Assembly (NCBI GenBank): GCA_900764755.1
Contig: CAAFPE010000066.1
Coordinates: 1-18,435, forward strand
Origin: an uncultured Oscillospiraceae bacterium
GTDB taxonomy: Bacteria > Bacillota > Clostridia > Oscillospirales > Oscillospiraceae
Direction of reading: 5' to 3'
DNA length: 18,435 nucleotides
Numbering within the stretch: position 1 is the first letter of the stretch; the number at the start of each line of letters is the position of its first letter. The position numbers and the translations under genes were made by a program. The notes under the pieces are model-generated. The model was given only the letters and a program-made list of their open reading frames with translations, was not told the DNA's origin and made no database searches. This document shows positions 1 through 6,812 of the stretch, piece by piece.

Positions 1-22
1 GCGCAGTTTGTCATGGGAGGTG

Positions 23-1882
23 TCACTGGGCCACGATGACCCGGATGCGGCCGCCCTGGTTCTCCGCCCGGTCGTACCAGCCGGTAAGGGACAGCCCCAA
101 CTCCTGGACCCGGTCCAGGGTGGACAGGAAGTAGTCCCGTTCCCGCCGCTCATAGACGATGATCTCGTCGGCCAGACGGTACTGACGGCTGCCGGATACC
201 AGCTTGCCGCCGCTGATCTTGTCGGCCTTGACGGAGGTGAGAGGGAGGATGCGGTCGGGATCGGCGGGGTCACCGTCCACCAGGATGGGCCCGGCCTGCA
301 CCGGATAGCGGGTGCTGGTGGAGGGGATGGAGTAGGACGTGCCGCCCACGTCGTATTCATAGGAGTAGCTGGCGGAGAAGCCCTCACCCAGGGCTTCCAT
401 ACGGGTGAGCACGCCGTAGCGGTAGGCGTCGCCGGTGGCATTGTTGAGCACCATGCGGTCGATCTCTCCACTGCCGTTGAGGGAGTAGTAGGTCACCTTG
501 CCGCTGGCCAACTCCATCCCGGCCAGGCGGCTGGGGAAGATCTTGACCGCGTTCCCACCGACGGCGTCCAGGATCTCAGCGTTGGGCGCGATGGTGTGGA
601 CTCCAAGCTTCAGCCCGTCGGCGGACACCCGGCCGGACAGGGCGGGGGAACTGAGGCGCTTCAGGGTGACCTTGCCGTCGGAGCCGATGTTGATGCCCAC
701 TGGGTCGCCCGCCTCCAGATAGTTGGCAGTCCAGGGATAGCTGTATGTGCTGCCGTCGGTGGACAGGATGGTGACGGTGTCAGCGGTATAGGAACCGCCG
801 TGCCCGTCGTCATAGGAGCCGCGTTCCGTCCGGACCACCACGCCGCAGCGCTCGGTCTGGGCGGCGCTGGGGGCGGCCACAGCGGCCACTCCGCCGGTAC
901 GGCCCAGCAGAAGGGTGACGGTGTCCCCCACGCCGTACTGCCCCAGGTCGGACAGGGCGTAGGCGGCGGAGGCGCTCTCGATGGGATAGGTCCGCCCGGC
1001 GATCTGCACCGACTCCGGGGAGGAGGCGGAGGGCGTCAGGGCCTGGATGACGCCCACGGCCCGGTCAGAGGAGACCCACAGGGCCCGCATGGTCTGGTTC
1101 CAGTAGATCACATCGTTGGTCTGGATGGCGGCGAGGGTAGACACCTTCCCGTCCCGGGTCACGGTGACGCCGGCGAGGGGGAAGGGGATGGCGCCCTGCC
1201 AGTTGCCGGAAGCCACCAGGGGGCCGTTCATCTCCCCGTTCACCAGAGCCACCAGGTCCACCTCCCCGGCGGAATTGAGGGAGTAGCCCAGCGTGGTGAG
1301 ATAGGGCTGGCCCTCCTTGTTTTTGGCGGAGAGAAGGTTATAGAACAGGTACATGGCGTCGTGCCGGGTGAGGGGGGCGGAGGCGGCCTGAGCGGTGAGG
1401 CCCTTGTCCAGGCCCAGGCTGTGGTACAGGGCCATCTGGGGGCTGGGATAGGCGCCGGAGTAGTCCCCGGCGGAGTAGCCCAGCAGCCCCAGGGCGATGG
1501 TCGCCCCCTCCGCCAGTGTGATAGAGCTGGCAGGACGGAAGGTGCCGTCGGAGTAGCCGGAGATCAGCCCGGCGGCCACGCCGGCCTCCACGAAGCCTGC
1601 GGCCCAGTGGGTATAGGGCACGTCGGGGTAGGGAGAGGTGGATGCCTCGCCCACCTGATCACCCCTGGGACTGGCCTTCACCGCCATGGTGATGAATTCA
1701 GCCCGGTTGACTGTCCGGGACAGGTGGAGATCGCCGCCGGTGTCGCCGGCCATGATGCCCAGTGCGGTGACGACCTGGGCGACCTCCTCCTGGGTGGGGA
1801 TGCTCCCCGCAGCAAGGCCGGGCAGGGCCATGCTCAGGGAGAGACAGCAGGCCAGCAGGCCGGTCAAAATGCGTTTTTTCAT
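23..1882 (-). CDS. S-layer homology (SLH) domain surface protein
   Basis: 619-residue protein predicted to be exported and held on the cell wall. Residues 1-25 form a signal peptide: MKKR, a hydrophobic core, then a likely cleavage site around LAAG. Three SLH-type segments follow at roughly 35-70 (NRAEFITMAVKAS), 83-137 (YPDVPYTHWAAGFVEAG, then GYSDGTFRP) and 150-190 (LTRHDAMYLFYNLL). SLH domains are known to bind secondary cell wall polymers. Residues about 195-619 are beta-rich, with many short Gly/Ser/Thr/Val strands, and match no family I recognise, so the cargo function is unknown. The ATG at 1882 is preceded by AAAAGGAG (1893-1900) at 10-nt spacing. It lies downstream of the efflux operon on the same strand, separated by a foldable repeat that occupies its whole 5' region. 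It could be read through from that operon or have a promoter inside the repeat. The gene is intact at both ends. Confidence 0.9.
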   Translation of the reverse strand: MKKRILTGLLACCLSLSMALPGLAAGSIPTQEEVAQVVTALGIMAGDTGGDLHLSRTVNRAEFITMAVKASPRGDQVGEASTSPYPDVPYTHWAAGFVEAGVAAGLISGYSDGTFRPASSITLAEGATIALGLLGYSAGDYSGAYPSPQMALYHSLGLDKGLTAQAASAPLTRHDAMYLFYNLLSAKNKEGQPYLTTLGYSLNSAGEVDLVALVNGEMNGPLVASGNWQGAIPFPLAGVTVTRDGKVSTLAAIQTNDVIYWNQTMRALWVSSDRAVGVIQALTPSASSPESVQIAGRTYPIESASAAYALSDLGQYGVGDTVTLLLGRTGGVAAVAAPSAAQTERCGVVVRTERGSYDDGHGGSYTADTVTILSTDGSTYSYPWTANYLEAGDPVGINIGSDGKVTLKRLSSPALSGRVSADGLKLGVHTIAPNAEILDAVGGNAVKIFPSRLAGMELASGKVTYYSLNGSGEIDRMVLNNATGDAYRYGVLTRMEALGEGFSASYSYEYDVGGTSYSIPSTSTRYPVQAGPILVDGDPADPDRILPLTSVKADKISGGKLVSGSRQYRLADEIIVYERRERDYFLSTLDRVQELGLSLTGWYDRAENQGGRIRVIVAQ

Positions 1883-1900
1883 ATACCAAAAACTCCTTTT

Positions 1901-2008
1901 GAATTAGGAATGAGGAATTAGGAATGAAGAATTTTGGTGCGCGCCGGAGCCCTGCTCAAGGGGAGCGCCATCCGGCAGCGGATCATTCCTGATTTCTGAT
2001 TCCTGATT
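1901..2008. repeat. Foldable intergenic repeat with terminal inverted repeats (MITE-like)
   Basis: The left end holds two copies of GAATTAGGAATGA (1901-1913 and 1915-1927, 14-nt period). The right end (about 1983-2008) reads TCATTCCTGATTTCTGATTC and onward. Its reverse complement matches the left end at about 80% over roughly 28 positions. Inside, GCCGGA (1943-1948) pairs with TCCGGC (1971-1976), so the whole unit can fold into one long imperfect hairpin. The ends are A/T-rich against a GC-rich background. It fills nearly all of the 130-bp gap between the permease stop and the SLH gene. This resembles a miniature inverted-repeat element or a dispersed intergenic repeat. I could not test whether other copies exist, and no target-site duplication is obvious. 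Confidence 0.6.
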
Positions 2009-2012
2009 TGCC

Positions 2013-3260
2013 TTAGTCATACCGCAGCGCGTCGATGGGATTCAGCTTCGCCGCCTTGTTGGCGGGCAGGTAGCCGAACAGTATGCCGATCCCCACGGAG
2101 ACGCCGAAGCTGATGGCCACAGAGCCGAAGGTGGGCGCGGCGGAGAAGGTAGCCCCTCCTCCCATCTGGGCGGCCAGCATCCCGCCCAGCAGAGCGCCTA
2201 CGCCGGTGGCCAGCAGATAGCCCAGAGCGATGCCCAGCAGCCCGCCGATGGCGGAGGTGGTCCCCGCCTCGATGACGAACTGGCGGCGGATGTCCTTCCG
2301 CTTGGCTCCCAGGGATTTGCGGATGCCGATCTCCCGGGTGCGCTCGGTGACGGAGACCAGCATGATATTCATAATACCGATGCCGCCCACCAACAGGGAA
2401 ATGGCGGCGATGGCCACCAGCACGCCGATGGCCACACCCATCATAGCGTTGATGAGGTTGGCCTGCTCCTCCATGGTCTGGGTGAAATAGGCGTCCATAT
2501 CCCCTTGGAAATGGTCATAGAGCATACTGTCGATGATCTCCTTGGCCTGGGCGGCGGTCTCGCCGGAGGTGCTGGTAAAAATGTACAGGGTCACATACCG
2601 GGCGCCCATGAGTTCCAGGGCGTTTTCGTAGGGGATGTAGATCTGGTCGTCCGGTCCGCCCTTCAGCATCTCGCCGGTGCTCAGCTGATCCAGCACGCCA
2701 ATGACGGTGTAGGACGCGCCGTTGATGGACAGCGTCTGGCCCAGGGCGTCCCCCTGAAAAGCCTCCTGGGCCAGATAGGCCCCGATGACGCACACGTTGT
2801 TCCGGCGCTCCACGTCCAGGAAGGAGAGGAACCGCCCGGAGGTCAGCTTCTGCCCCCCGTCCATGGTGGCCTGGGTCTCATTTTTGAACATGACCTCGCT
2901 GACGCCGTACAGCTGGGTCTTGTCGAATTTCTCGTCTCCCCGGCGCAGGGTGGCCTGGAAGGAGACATAGGGAGAGACGCCGGTGAGGACCTCGGGGTGC
3001 TCCTCCACCAGCCGGTACATATCGTCCGGGTCCAGATCCATGGTGGAGCCGTCGCCCCGGCCCCACACATAGGTCTGCATCATGTTGACCCCCAGCTTCT
3101 CCACCTGTTCGTCCACCATCCCCTGCACTCCGTTGCCCAGAGCCAGGATGACGATGACCGAGGCCACGCCGATGATGATGCCCAGCATGGTCAGCAGGGA
3201 ACGCATTTTGCTGGTGGTCAGGGACTTCAGCGCCAGGCGGAAGGACTGTCCAAAGTTCAT
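2013..3260 (-). CDS. MacB/FtsX-type ABC transporter permease
   Basis: 415-residue membrane subunit of a MacB-like ABC exporter. The N-terminus (LKSLTTSKMRSLLTMLGIII) leads into a first membrane helix at about 20-45. A large extracytoplasmic domain (about 50-265, MacB_PCD type) follows. Three helices then form the FtsX domain at roughly 270-300, 330-360 and 375-405. The cytoplasmic loop TERTREIGIRKSLGAKRKDI is the classic MacB/FtsX signature for coupling to the ATPase. The length is normal for Gram-positive homologues. Its start overlaps the end of the ATPase gene by 4 bp (ATGA), so the two are translationally coupled. With the upstream ATPase and adaptor it makes an export pump; peptides, lipophilic antibiotics or other toxic compounds are typical substrates in the family, but the actual substrate cannot be read from sequence. 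Confidence 0.93.
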   Translation of the reverse strand: MNFGQSFRLALKSLTTSKMRSLLTMLGIIIGVASVIVILALGNGVQGMVDEQVEKLGVNMMQTYVWGRGDGSTMDLDPDDMYRLVEEHPEVLTGVSPYVSFQATLRRGDEKFDKTQLYGVSEVMFKNETQATMDGGQKLTSGRFLSFLDVERRNNVCVIGAYLAQEAFQGDALGQTLSINGASYTVIGVLDQLSTGEMLKGGPDDQIYIPYENALELMGARYVTLYIFTSTSGETAAQAKEIIDSMLYDHFQGDMDAYFTQTMEEQANLINAMMGVAIGVLVAIAAISLLVGGIGIMNIMLVSVTERTREIGIRKSLGAKRKDIRRQFVIEAGTTSAIGGLLGIALGYLLATGVGALLGGMLAAQMGGGATFSAAPTFGSVAISFGVSVGIGILFGYLPANKAAKLNPIDALRYD

Positions 3261-4012
3261 ACCGCTCCCTCCTGTTCTGCCATGTCCGCCTCCGGCGGCT
3301 CATCGGGCTGGACCACTGCCCGGGGGTCGTGGGCGTCCCCGTCATAGATGATCCTGCCGTCCTGAAGGCGGATGATCCGGTCGGCCCGGACGGCGATGGA
3401 GTTGTCGTGGGTGATGAGCACCACGGTGTCCCCCTCCCGGTTCAGCTGCTTCAAAAAGCTCAGCACCTCCCGGCCGGTGCGGGAGTCCAGCGCGCCGGTG
3501 GGCTCGTCGGCCAGGATCACCGAGGGGCTGCCCGCCAGGGCCCGGGCGATGGAGACCCGCTGCTGCTGGCCGCCGGAGAGCTGGGAGGGCAGATGCTTCC
3601 GCTTGTCTGCCAGTCCCACCCGCTCCAGAGAGTGGATGGCCCGCTCTCGTCGCTCCTCCGCCGGGACCCCTGCGTACAGCAGGGGCAGCTCCACATTTTC
3701 AAGTACGGACAGCTTGGGGATCAGATTGTACTGCTGGAAGATAAAACCCAGCATTTTGTTTCGGATCTCCGCCTGCTGGTCGTCGTCCATGGTGGACACG
3801 TCCACGCCTCCCAGGTGGTACGAGCCGGAGGTGGGCACGTCCAGGCAGCCGATGATGTTCATGGCGGTGGACTTGCCTGAGCCGGAGGAGCCTACGATCG
3901 CCACGAACTCCCCCTGGTCGATGGAGAGGCTGACGCCGTCCAGGGCGTGGACCGTCTCGTCTCCCATGGGATAGATCTTATAGACGTCTTTCAATTCGAT
4001 CAGATGTGTCAC
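3257..4012 (-). CDS. MacB/LolD-type ABC transporter ATP-binding protein
   Basis: 251-residue ATPase that powers the adjacent FtsX-type permease. Visible motifs are Walker A GSSGSGKST (41-49), Q-loop FQQYN (92-96), signature LSGGQQQRV (145-153), Walker B VILADEP (165-171) and switch His202 (ITHD). The spacing is standard for the LolD/MacB/SalX family. A 25-residue acidic C-terminal tail (after about 225, rich in D, E and P) extends beyond the usual core. The start is GTG at 4012, with GGGAGG (4022-4027) nine bases upstream inside the end of the adaptor gene. Only five bases separate it from that gene, and it overlaps the permease by four, so adaptor, ATPase and permease form one operon. Confidence 0.95.
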   Translation of the reverse strand: MTHLIELKDVYKIYPMGDETVHALDGVSLSIDQGEFVAIVGSSGSGKSTAMNIIGCLDVPTSGSYHLGGVDVSTMDDDQQAEIRNKMLGFIFQQYNLIPKLSVLENVELPLLYAGVPAEERRERAIHSLERVGLADKRKHLPSQLSGGQQQRVSIARALAGSPSVILADEPTGALDSRTGREVLSFLKQLNREGDTVVLITHDNSIAVRADRIIRLQDGRIIYDGDAHDPRAVVQPDEPPEADMAEQEGAV

Positions 4013-4017
4013 GAAGC

Positions 4018-5658
4018 TCAGCCTCCCGAAGCCATCACGGCAGCAGAGCCGGCGGAACCGTCTGTTGACTGGATGGGTACCAGGACAGTCTCCCCCTCCT
4101 CCAGGCCGGATAGGATCTCCACATAGTCCTGGCTGCTGCGGCCCAGCTCCACCTGGCGTGTCTCCAGCTTGGCGGGATCGAGCACGGAGCCGTCCTCCCC
4201 CAGGGCCCCATCCTGGGCAACCAGGACTGTATTGCCGCCGGAGACGGCGGGGGTGGGGATACAGAGCGCCTGCTGCGCCTGCTCTACGATGATGTCGGCG
4301 GACACGTTCATGCCGGGGTTGAGGGCGCCGTACTCTGAGAGCAGAATGGTGACCGGATAAGTGGTGAAGCCGTCCGTGGTGGTCCCGTTGATGTTCACCT
4401 TCTCCACGGTGCCCAGGAAGGTCTTGCCGGGCAGGGCCTCGGCGGTGATCTCCACGCTCTGGCTGGGCTGGATCTTGCCGATGTCCAGCTCACTGACATT
4501 CATTTTCAGCTCCAGCTGCTCCAGGTCGTAGATCACAGCTAGCGCCCCGGACTCACTGCCGTCCAGCTGGTCCCCGGCCTTCAGATTCTTTTCGATGACT
4601 GTGCCGGAGATGGGGGATGTGATGGTGTAGTTCTCCAGGACCTCCTGAGCACTCTGGAGGGAGAGCTGTGCGTTCTGGAGGGAGAGGGCGGCGTTTTGCA
4701 AGGCAGTCTCTGCGGCGGAGCCGCCCAGCGTGGCCAGCAGCTCCCCGCCGGAGACCCGGCTGCCCACCGAGACGTTCAAGGCGGTGACCTCGCCCCCGGC
4801 CTGGGCGGTGATGGTCTGGCTCAGATGGGCCTCAAAGGTACCGCCTGCGGCACAGGAGACGGTCCCCACCTTGGCGGTGGCGCTGGTGGCCTCGGTGAGC
4901 GCACCGGGATTGTCCACCCGGATCTTCACCTGCCGGACCAGGGCGCCGCCGCTGCCCACCTGATCTGCCCCGGCCACATACTCCACAGTGCCGGGCAGGG
5001 TCTCCATGGTACCTGCCAGGGTGACCTGGGCGCTCTGCCCCACAGAGATCCGGGCCGCGTCAGCAGACTGGAAGGGAAGGGTGAGGGTCATAGAGGCGGT
5101 GTCGGAGATGTCTGCGATGGGCGAGCCGGCGGAAACCAGATCCCCCTTTTTTACATACAGCTTCTGTACGACGCCGGAGCCGGAGGCCCTGGGCCGCAGA
5201 CCGTCCGCAGTGCTGTCATAGGTCAGCTGGGCCTGCTGGACGGCCAGCTGGGCCTGCTCCAGGGCGGTGGCGGCGCTGCCTGGATCGATGCGGTAGAGCA
5301 GCTGTCCCTTTTCCACCCGGTCGCCGTCCTGGAAGGGGGCCTCCAGGATCTCGCCGGAGACCAGCGCCCCCACCTGATAGGACTCGATGGGGGTCATGGT
5401 GCCGGAGCCGTCCACCGAGACCGTCAGATCCTGCCGCTGGACGGGGACGGGCTGATACTGCCCGGAGGAGGCTGCGGGGCCGCCGAAGAGCAGAGGGCGC
5501 AGGAGCAGAAAGAGTATCCCTGCTGCGGCGAGGATCAGGATCAGCCGCTTGAGCCATTTTCTGCGCTTTTTTGGAAGCTGGAAGCGGGGGGCAGAGGGGA
5601 TACGCTCCGGTACCTCCGGCTGTACCGGCGCTTCCGGGGTGAGTTGTGTGGTTTCCAT
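4018..5658 (-). CDS. Efflux adaptor (HlyD/MacA-like membrane fusion protein) with duplicated lipoyl modules
   Basis: 546-residue membrane-anchored adaptor of the MacAB-like pump. Residues 1-36 are a Pro-rich, then basic (KKRRKWLKR) cytoplasmic tail; 38-58 is one membrane helix; the rest is extracellular. A first barrel-sandwich/lipoyl unit runs from about 95 to 188 (QVGALVSGEILEAPFQDGD, a short Ala/Gln-rich hairpin 129-148, then GSGVVQKLYVKKGD), followed by a beta-barrel segment. A second unit runs from about 283 to 378 (TITAQAGGEVTALNVSVGS, hairpin 315-342, then SPISGTVIEKNLKAGD), followed by another barrel (380-460) and a membrane-proximal domain. Single-unit MacA/YknX proteins are usually about 370-450 residues, so the extra length reflects a tandem repeat of the module. 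The ATG at 5658 has AAGGAG (5666-5671) about seven bases upstream. It is the first gene of the efflux operon. Confidence 0.9.
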   Translation of the reverse strand: METTQLTPEAPVQPEVPERIPSAPRFQLPKKRRKWLKRLILILAAAGILFLLLRPLLFGGPAASSGQYQPVPVQRQDLTVSVDGSGTMTPIESYQVGALVSGEILEAPFQDGDRVEKGQLLYRIDPGSAATALEQAQLAVQQAQLTYDSTADGLRPRASGSGVVQKLYVKKGDLVSAGSPIADISDTASMTLTLPFQSADAARISVGQSAQVTLAGTMETLPGTVEYVAGADQVGSGGALVRQVKIRVDNPGALTEATSATAKVGTVSCAAGGTFEAHLSQTITAQAGGEVTALNVSVGSRVSGGELLATLGGSAAETALQNAALSLQNAQLSLQSAQEVLENYTITSPISGTVIEKNLKAGDQLDGSESGALAVIYDLEQLELKMNVSELDIGKIQPSQSVEITAEALPGKTFLGTVEKVNINGTTTDGFTTYPVTILLSEYGALNPGMNVSADIIVEQAQQALCIPTPAVSGGNTVLVAQDGALGEDGSVLDPAKLETRQVELGRSSQDYVEILSGLEEGETVLVPIQSTDGSAGSAAVMASGG

Positions 5659-5781
5659 GGCATTGACTCCTTACTATGTACAGATGTCCAGAGCGCTGGG
5701 CGCGGGCGTGGGTCGGGGCGGTGTGCCCCTAAAGCTGCCTCTATCTTACTGCCAGGGGATTAGCTTTCCCGAAAGAAAGGC

Positions 5782-5802
5782 TTAAATTTTCATTAAATTT
5801 TT
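5782..5802 (-). promoter_or_regulatory. Tandem 11-bp A/T repeat, candidate response-regulator site or UP element
   Basis: TTAAATTTT occurs twice (5782-5790 and 5793-5801) with an 11-bp period, about one helical turn, in an otherwise GC-rich region. It lies about 125 bp upstream of the efflux adaptor start. Direct repeats with this period are typical sites for OmpR/PhoB-family response regulators, and such pumps are often under two-component control. An A/T-rich UP element is the simpler alternative. A possible but weak -10 (TAAGAT, minus strand 5748-5743) lies downstream, with no good -35. The function is inferred. Confidence 0.4.
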
Positions 5803-5879
5803 CCCGGCGGCCTTACAGTACACCTTCTACCTGGGGGAAGGTCAAGGGGAAAATGGCGGGGCAGGCTGTTTCCGGGGGC

Positions 5880-5920
5880 AAAAACGCCCCGAGGAGTCCG
5901 GATGGACGTCTCGGGGCGTT
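5880..5920 (-). terminator. Rho-independent terminator of the HAD gene
   Basis: A perfect 11-bp stem, AACGCCCCGAG (5883-5893) with CTCGGGGCGTT (5910-5920), has an inner GTCC/GGAC mini-stem in the loop. Read on the minus strand, the stem ends in a run of five T (complement of 5880-5884). It starts eight bases after the stop codon of the HAD gene, so it ends that transcript and separates it from the efflux operon. Confidence 0.9.
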
Positions 5921-5927
5921 GAGTGGC

Positions 5928-6731
5928 TTAATCCAGGCAGGAGAGGATGGCCTGGGCCGCACCATCATGGCTGTTGTCCGCCACGATGCAGGCGGCAGCC
6001 GCCTGCACCTGGGGAGCGGCGTTCCCCATGGCGATGGGACGGCCCACCGCCCGGAGCATCTCCAGGTCGTTGGCGCTGTCGCCCACAGCGGCGCAGCGCG
6101 CCAGGGGGATGCCCCACATCAGGGCGAGGAGGGCCAGGGTGCGGCCCTTGTTCACCCCGGCGGGGACCAGCTCGAAGTCGTGGTCGTTGGAGGCGGTGAG
6201 AGATACGCCAGGCAGAGCGGCCAGTTCATCCAGGGGATAGCCCCCCGGCTTCTGATCCCCGTGGAGCTTGGTGAGGGGCAGGCTGTGCTCCGCCAGATGG
6301 GCCAGGGGATCCGGAGTGTCAACAGCGTGGCGGTGAAAAACGGAGAAGGGGTAGGTGCGCTGGAGAGAGCGGCGGGAGAAGGGGTCCAGCAGGATCTCCT
6401 CTCCGGCGAAGATCATCAGCTCGATGTCCCGGTCCAGGCATAGCTCCAGAGCACGCCGCCCGGTCTCCTCCGGCAGATCCCACCGGCGCAGATGACTGCC
6501 GGTGCGGGCATCGCACAGGGCAGAGCCCCCAAGGCAGACGGCCAGGCCGTCGCACCCTGCCAAGTTAGAGAAGTACGCCGCCTCCGCGCCGGAGCGGCCG
6601 GTGGACAGCACCACCTTGATTCCGGCAGCCCGGGCTGTCCGCACGGCCTCCAGGGAGGCGGGAGAGATCTCCCCGGCTGGATCCAGGAAGGTGCCGTCCA
6701 GATCCAGGGCGATCAGATCGATTTTCCGCAT
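5928..6731 (-). CDS. HAD-superfamily Cof-type sugar/nucleotide phosphatase
   Basis: 267-residue cytoplasmic hydrolase of the HAD IIB (Cof/YbiV/YidA) subfamily, which dephosphorylates small phosphorylated metabolites such as sugar phosphates or flavin/pyridoxal phosphates. All four HAD motifs are present: motif I DLDGT with Asp10 (nucleophile) and Asp12, motif II STGR with Ser43, motif III Lys195 (NKG), and motif IV GDSANDLEML with Asp218 and Asp222. The cap domain lies between about 85 and 185. The length is normal. The ATG at 6731 has AAAGGGA (6741-6747) nine bases upstream. It stands alone between a stem-loop (6749-6785) on its 5' side and its own terminator. The exact substrate cannot be told from the sequence, and no link to iron uptake is evident. 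Confidence 0.92.
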   Translation of the reverse strand: MRKIDLIALDLDGTFLDPAGEISPASLEAVRTARAAGIKVVLSTGRSGAEAAYFSNLAGCDGLAVCLGGSALCDARTGSHLRRWDLPEETGRRALELCLDRDIELMIFAGEEILLDPFSRRSLQRTYPFSVFHRHAVDTPDPLAHLAEHSLPLTKLHGDQKPGGYPLDELAALPGVSLTASNDHDFELVPAGVNKGRTLALLALMWGIPLARCAAVGDSANDLEMLRAVGRPIAMGNAAPQVQAAAACIVADNSHDGAAQAILSCLD

Positions 6732-6748
6732 ACAACACCATCCCTTTC

Positions 6749-6785
6749 AGCCCACCGGAGCAAGTCGGAACTGCTCCGGTGGGCT
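6749..6785. other. Perfect 14-bp inverted repeat between feoAB and the HAD gene
   Basis: AGCCCACCGGAGCA (6749-6762) pairs perfectly with TGCTCCGGTGGGCT (6772-6785) across a nine-base loop. It lies 27 bases after the feoAB stop and just upstream of the ribosome binding site of the HAD gene. It has the strength and position of a terminator for feoAB, but neither strand has a T-run after the stem. It may instead be a Rho-assisted end, an mRNA-stabilising or processing hairpin, or a partial terminator letting some read-through into the HAD gene. Confidence 0.6.
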
Positions 6786-6812
6786 ATGTCAGAAATTGCG
6801 GGAGTTTCCAAA

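Noticed and set aside
8..1921. 637-codon open frame on the plus strand opposite the SLH gene
   Set aside because: It is the antisense shadow of a GC-rich gene: the predicted protein is low-complexity Gly/Val/Ala/His/Gln with no signature. The minus strand has a signal peptide, SLH domains and a ribosome binding site.
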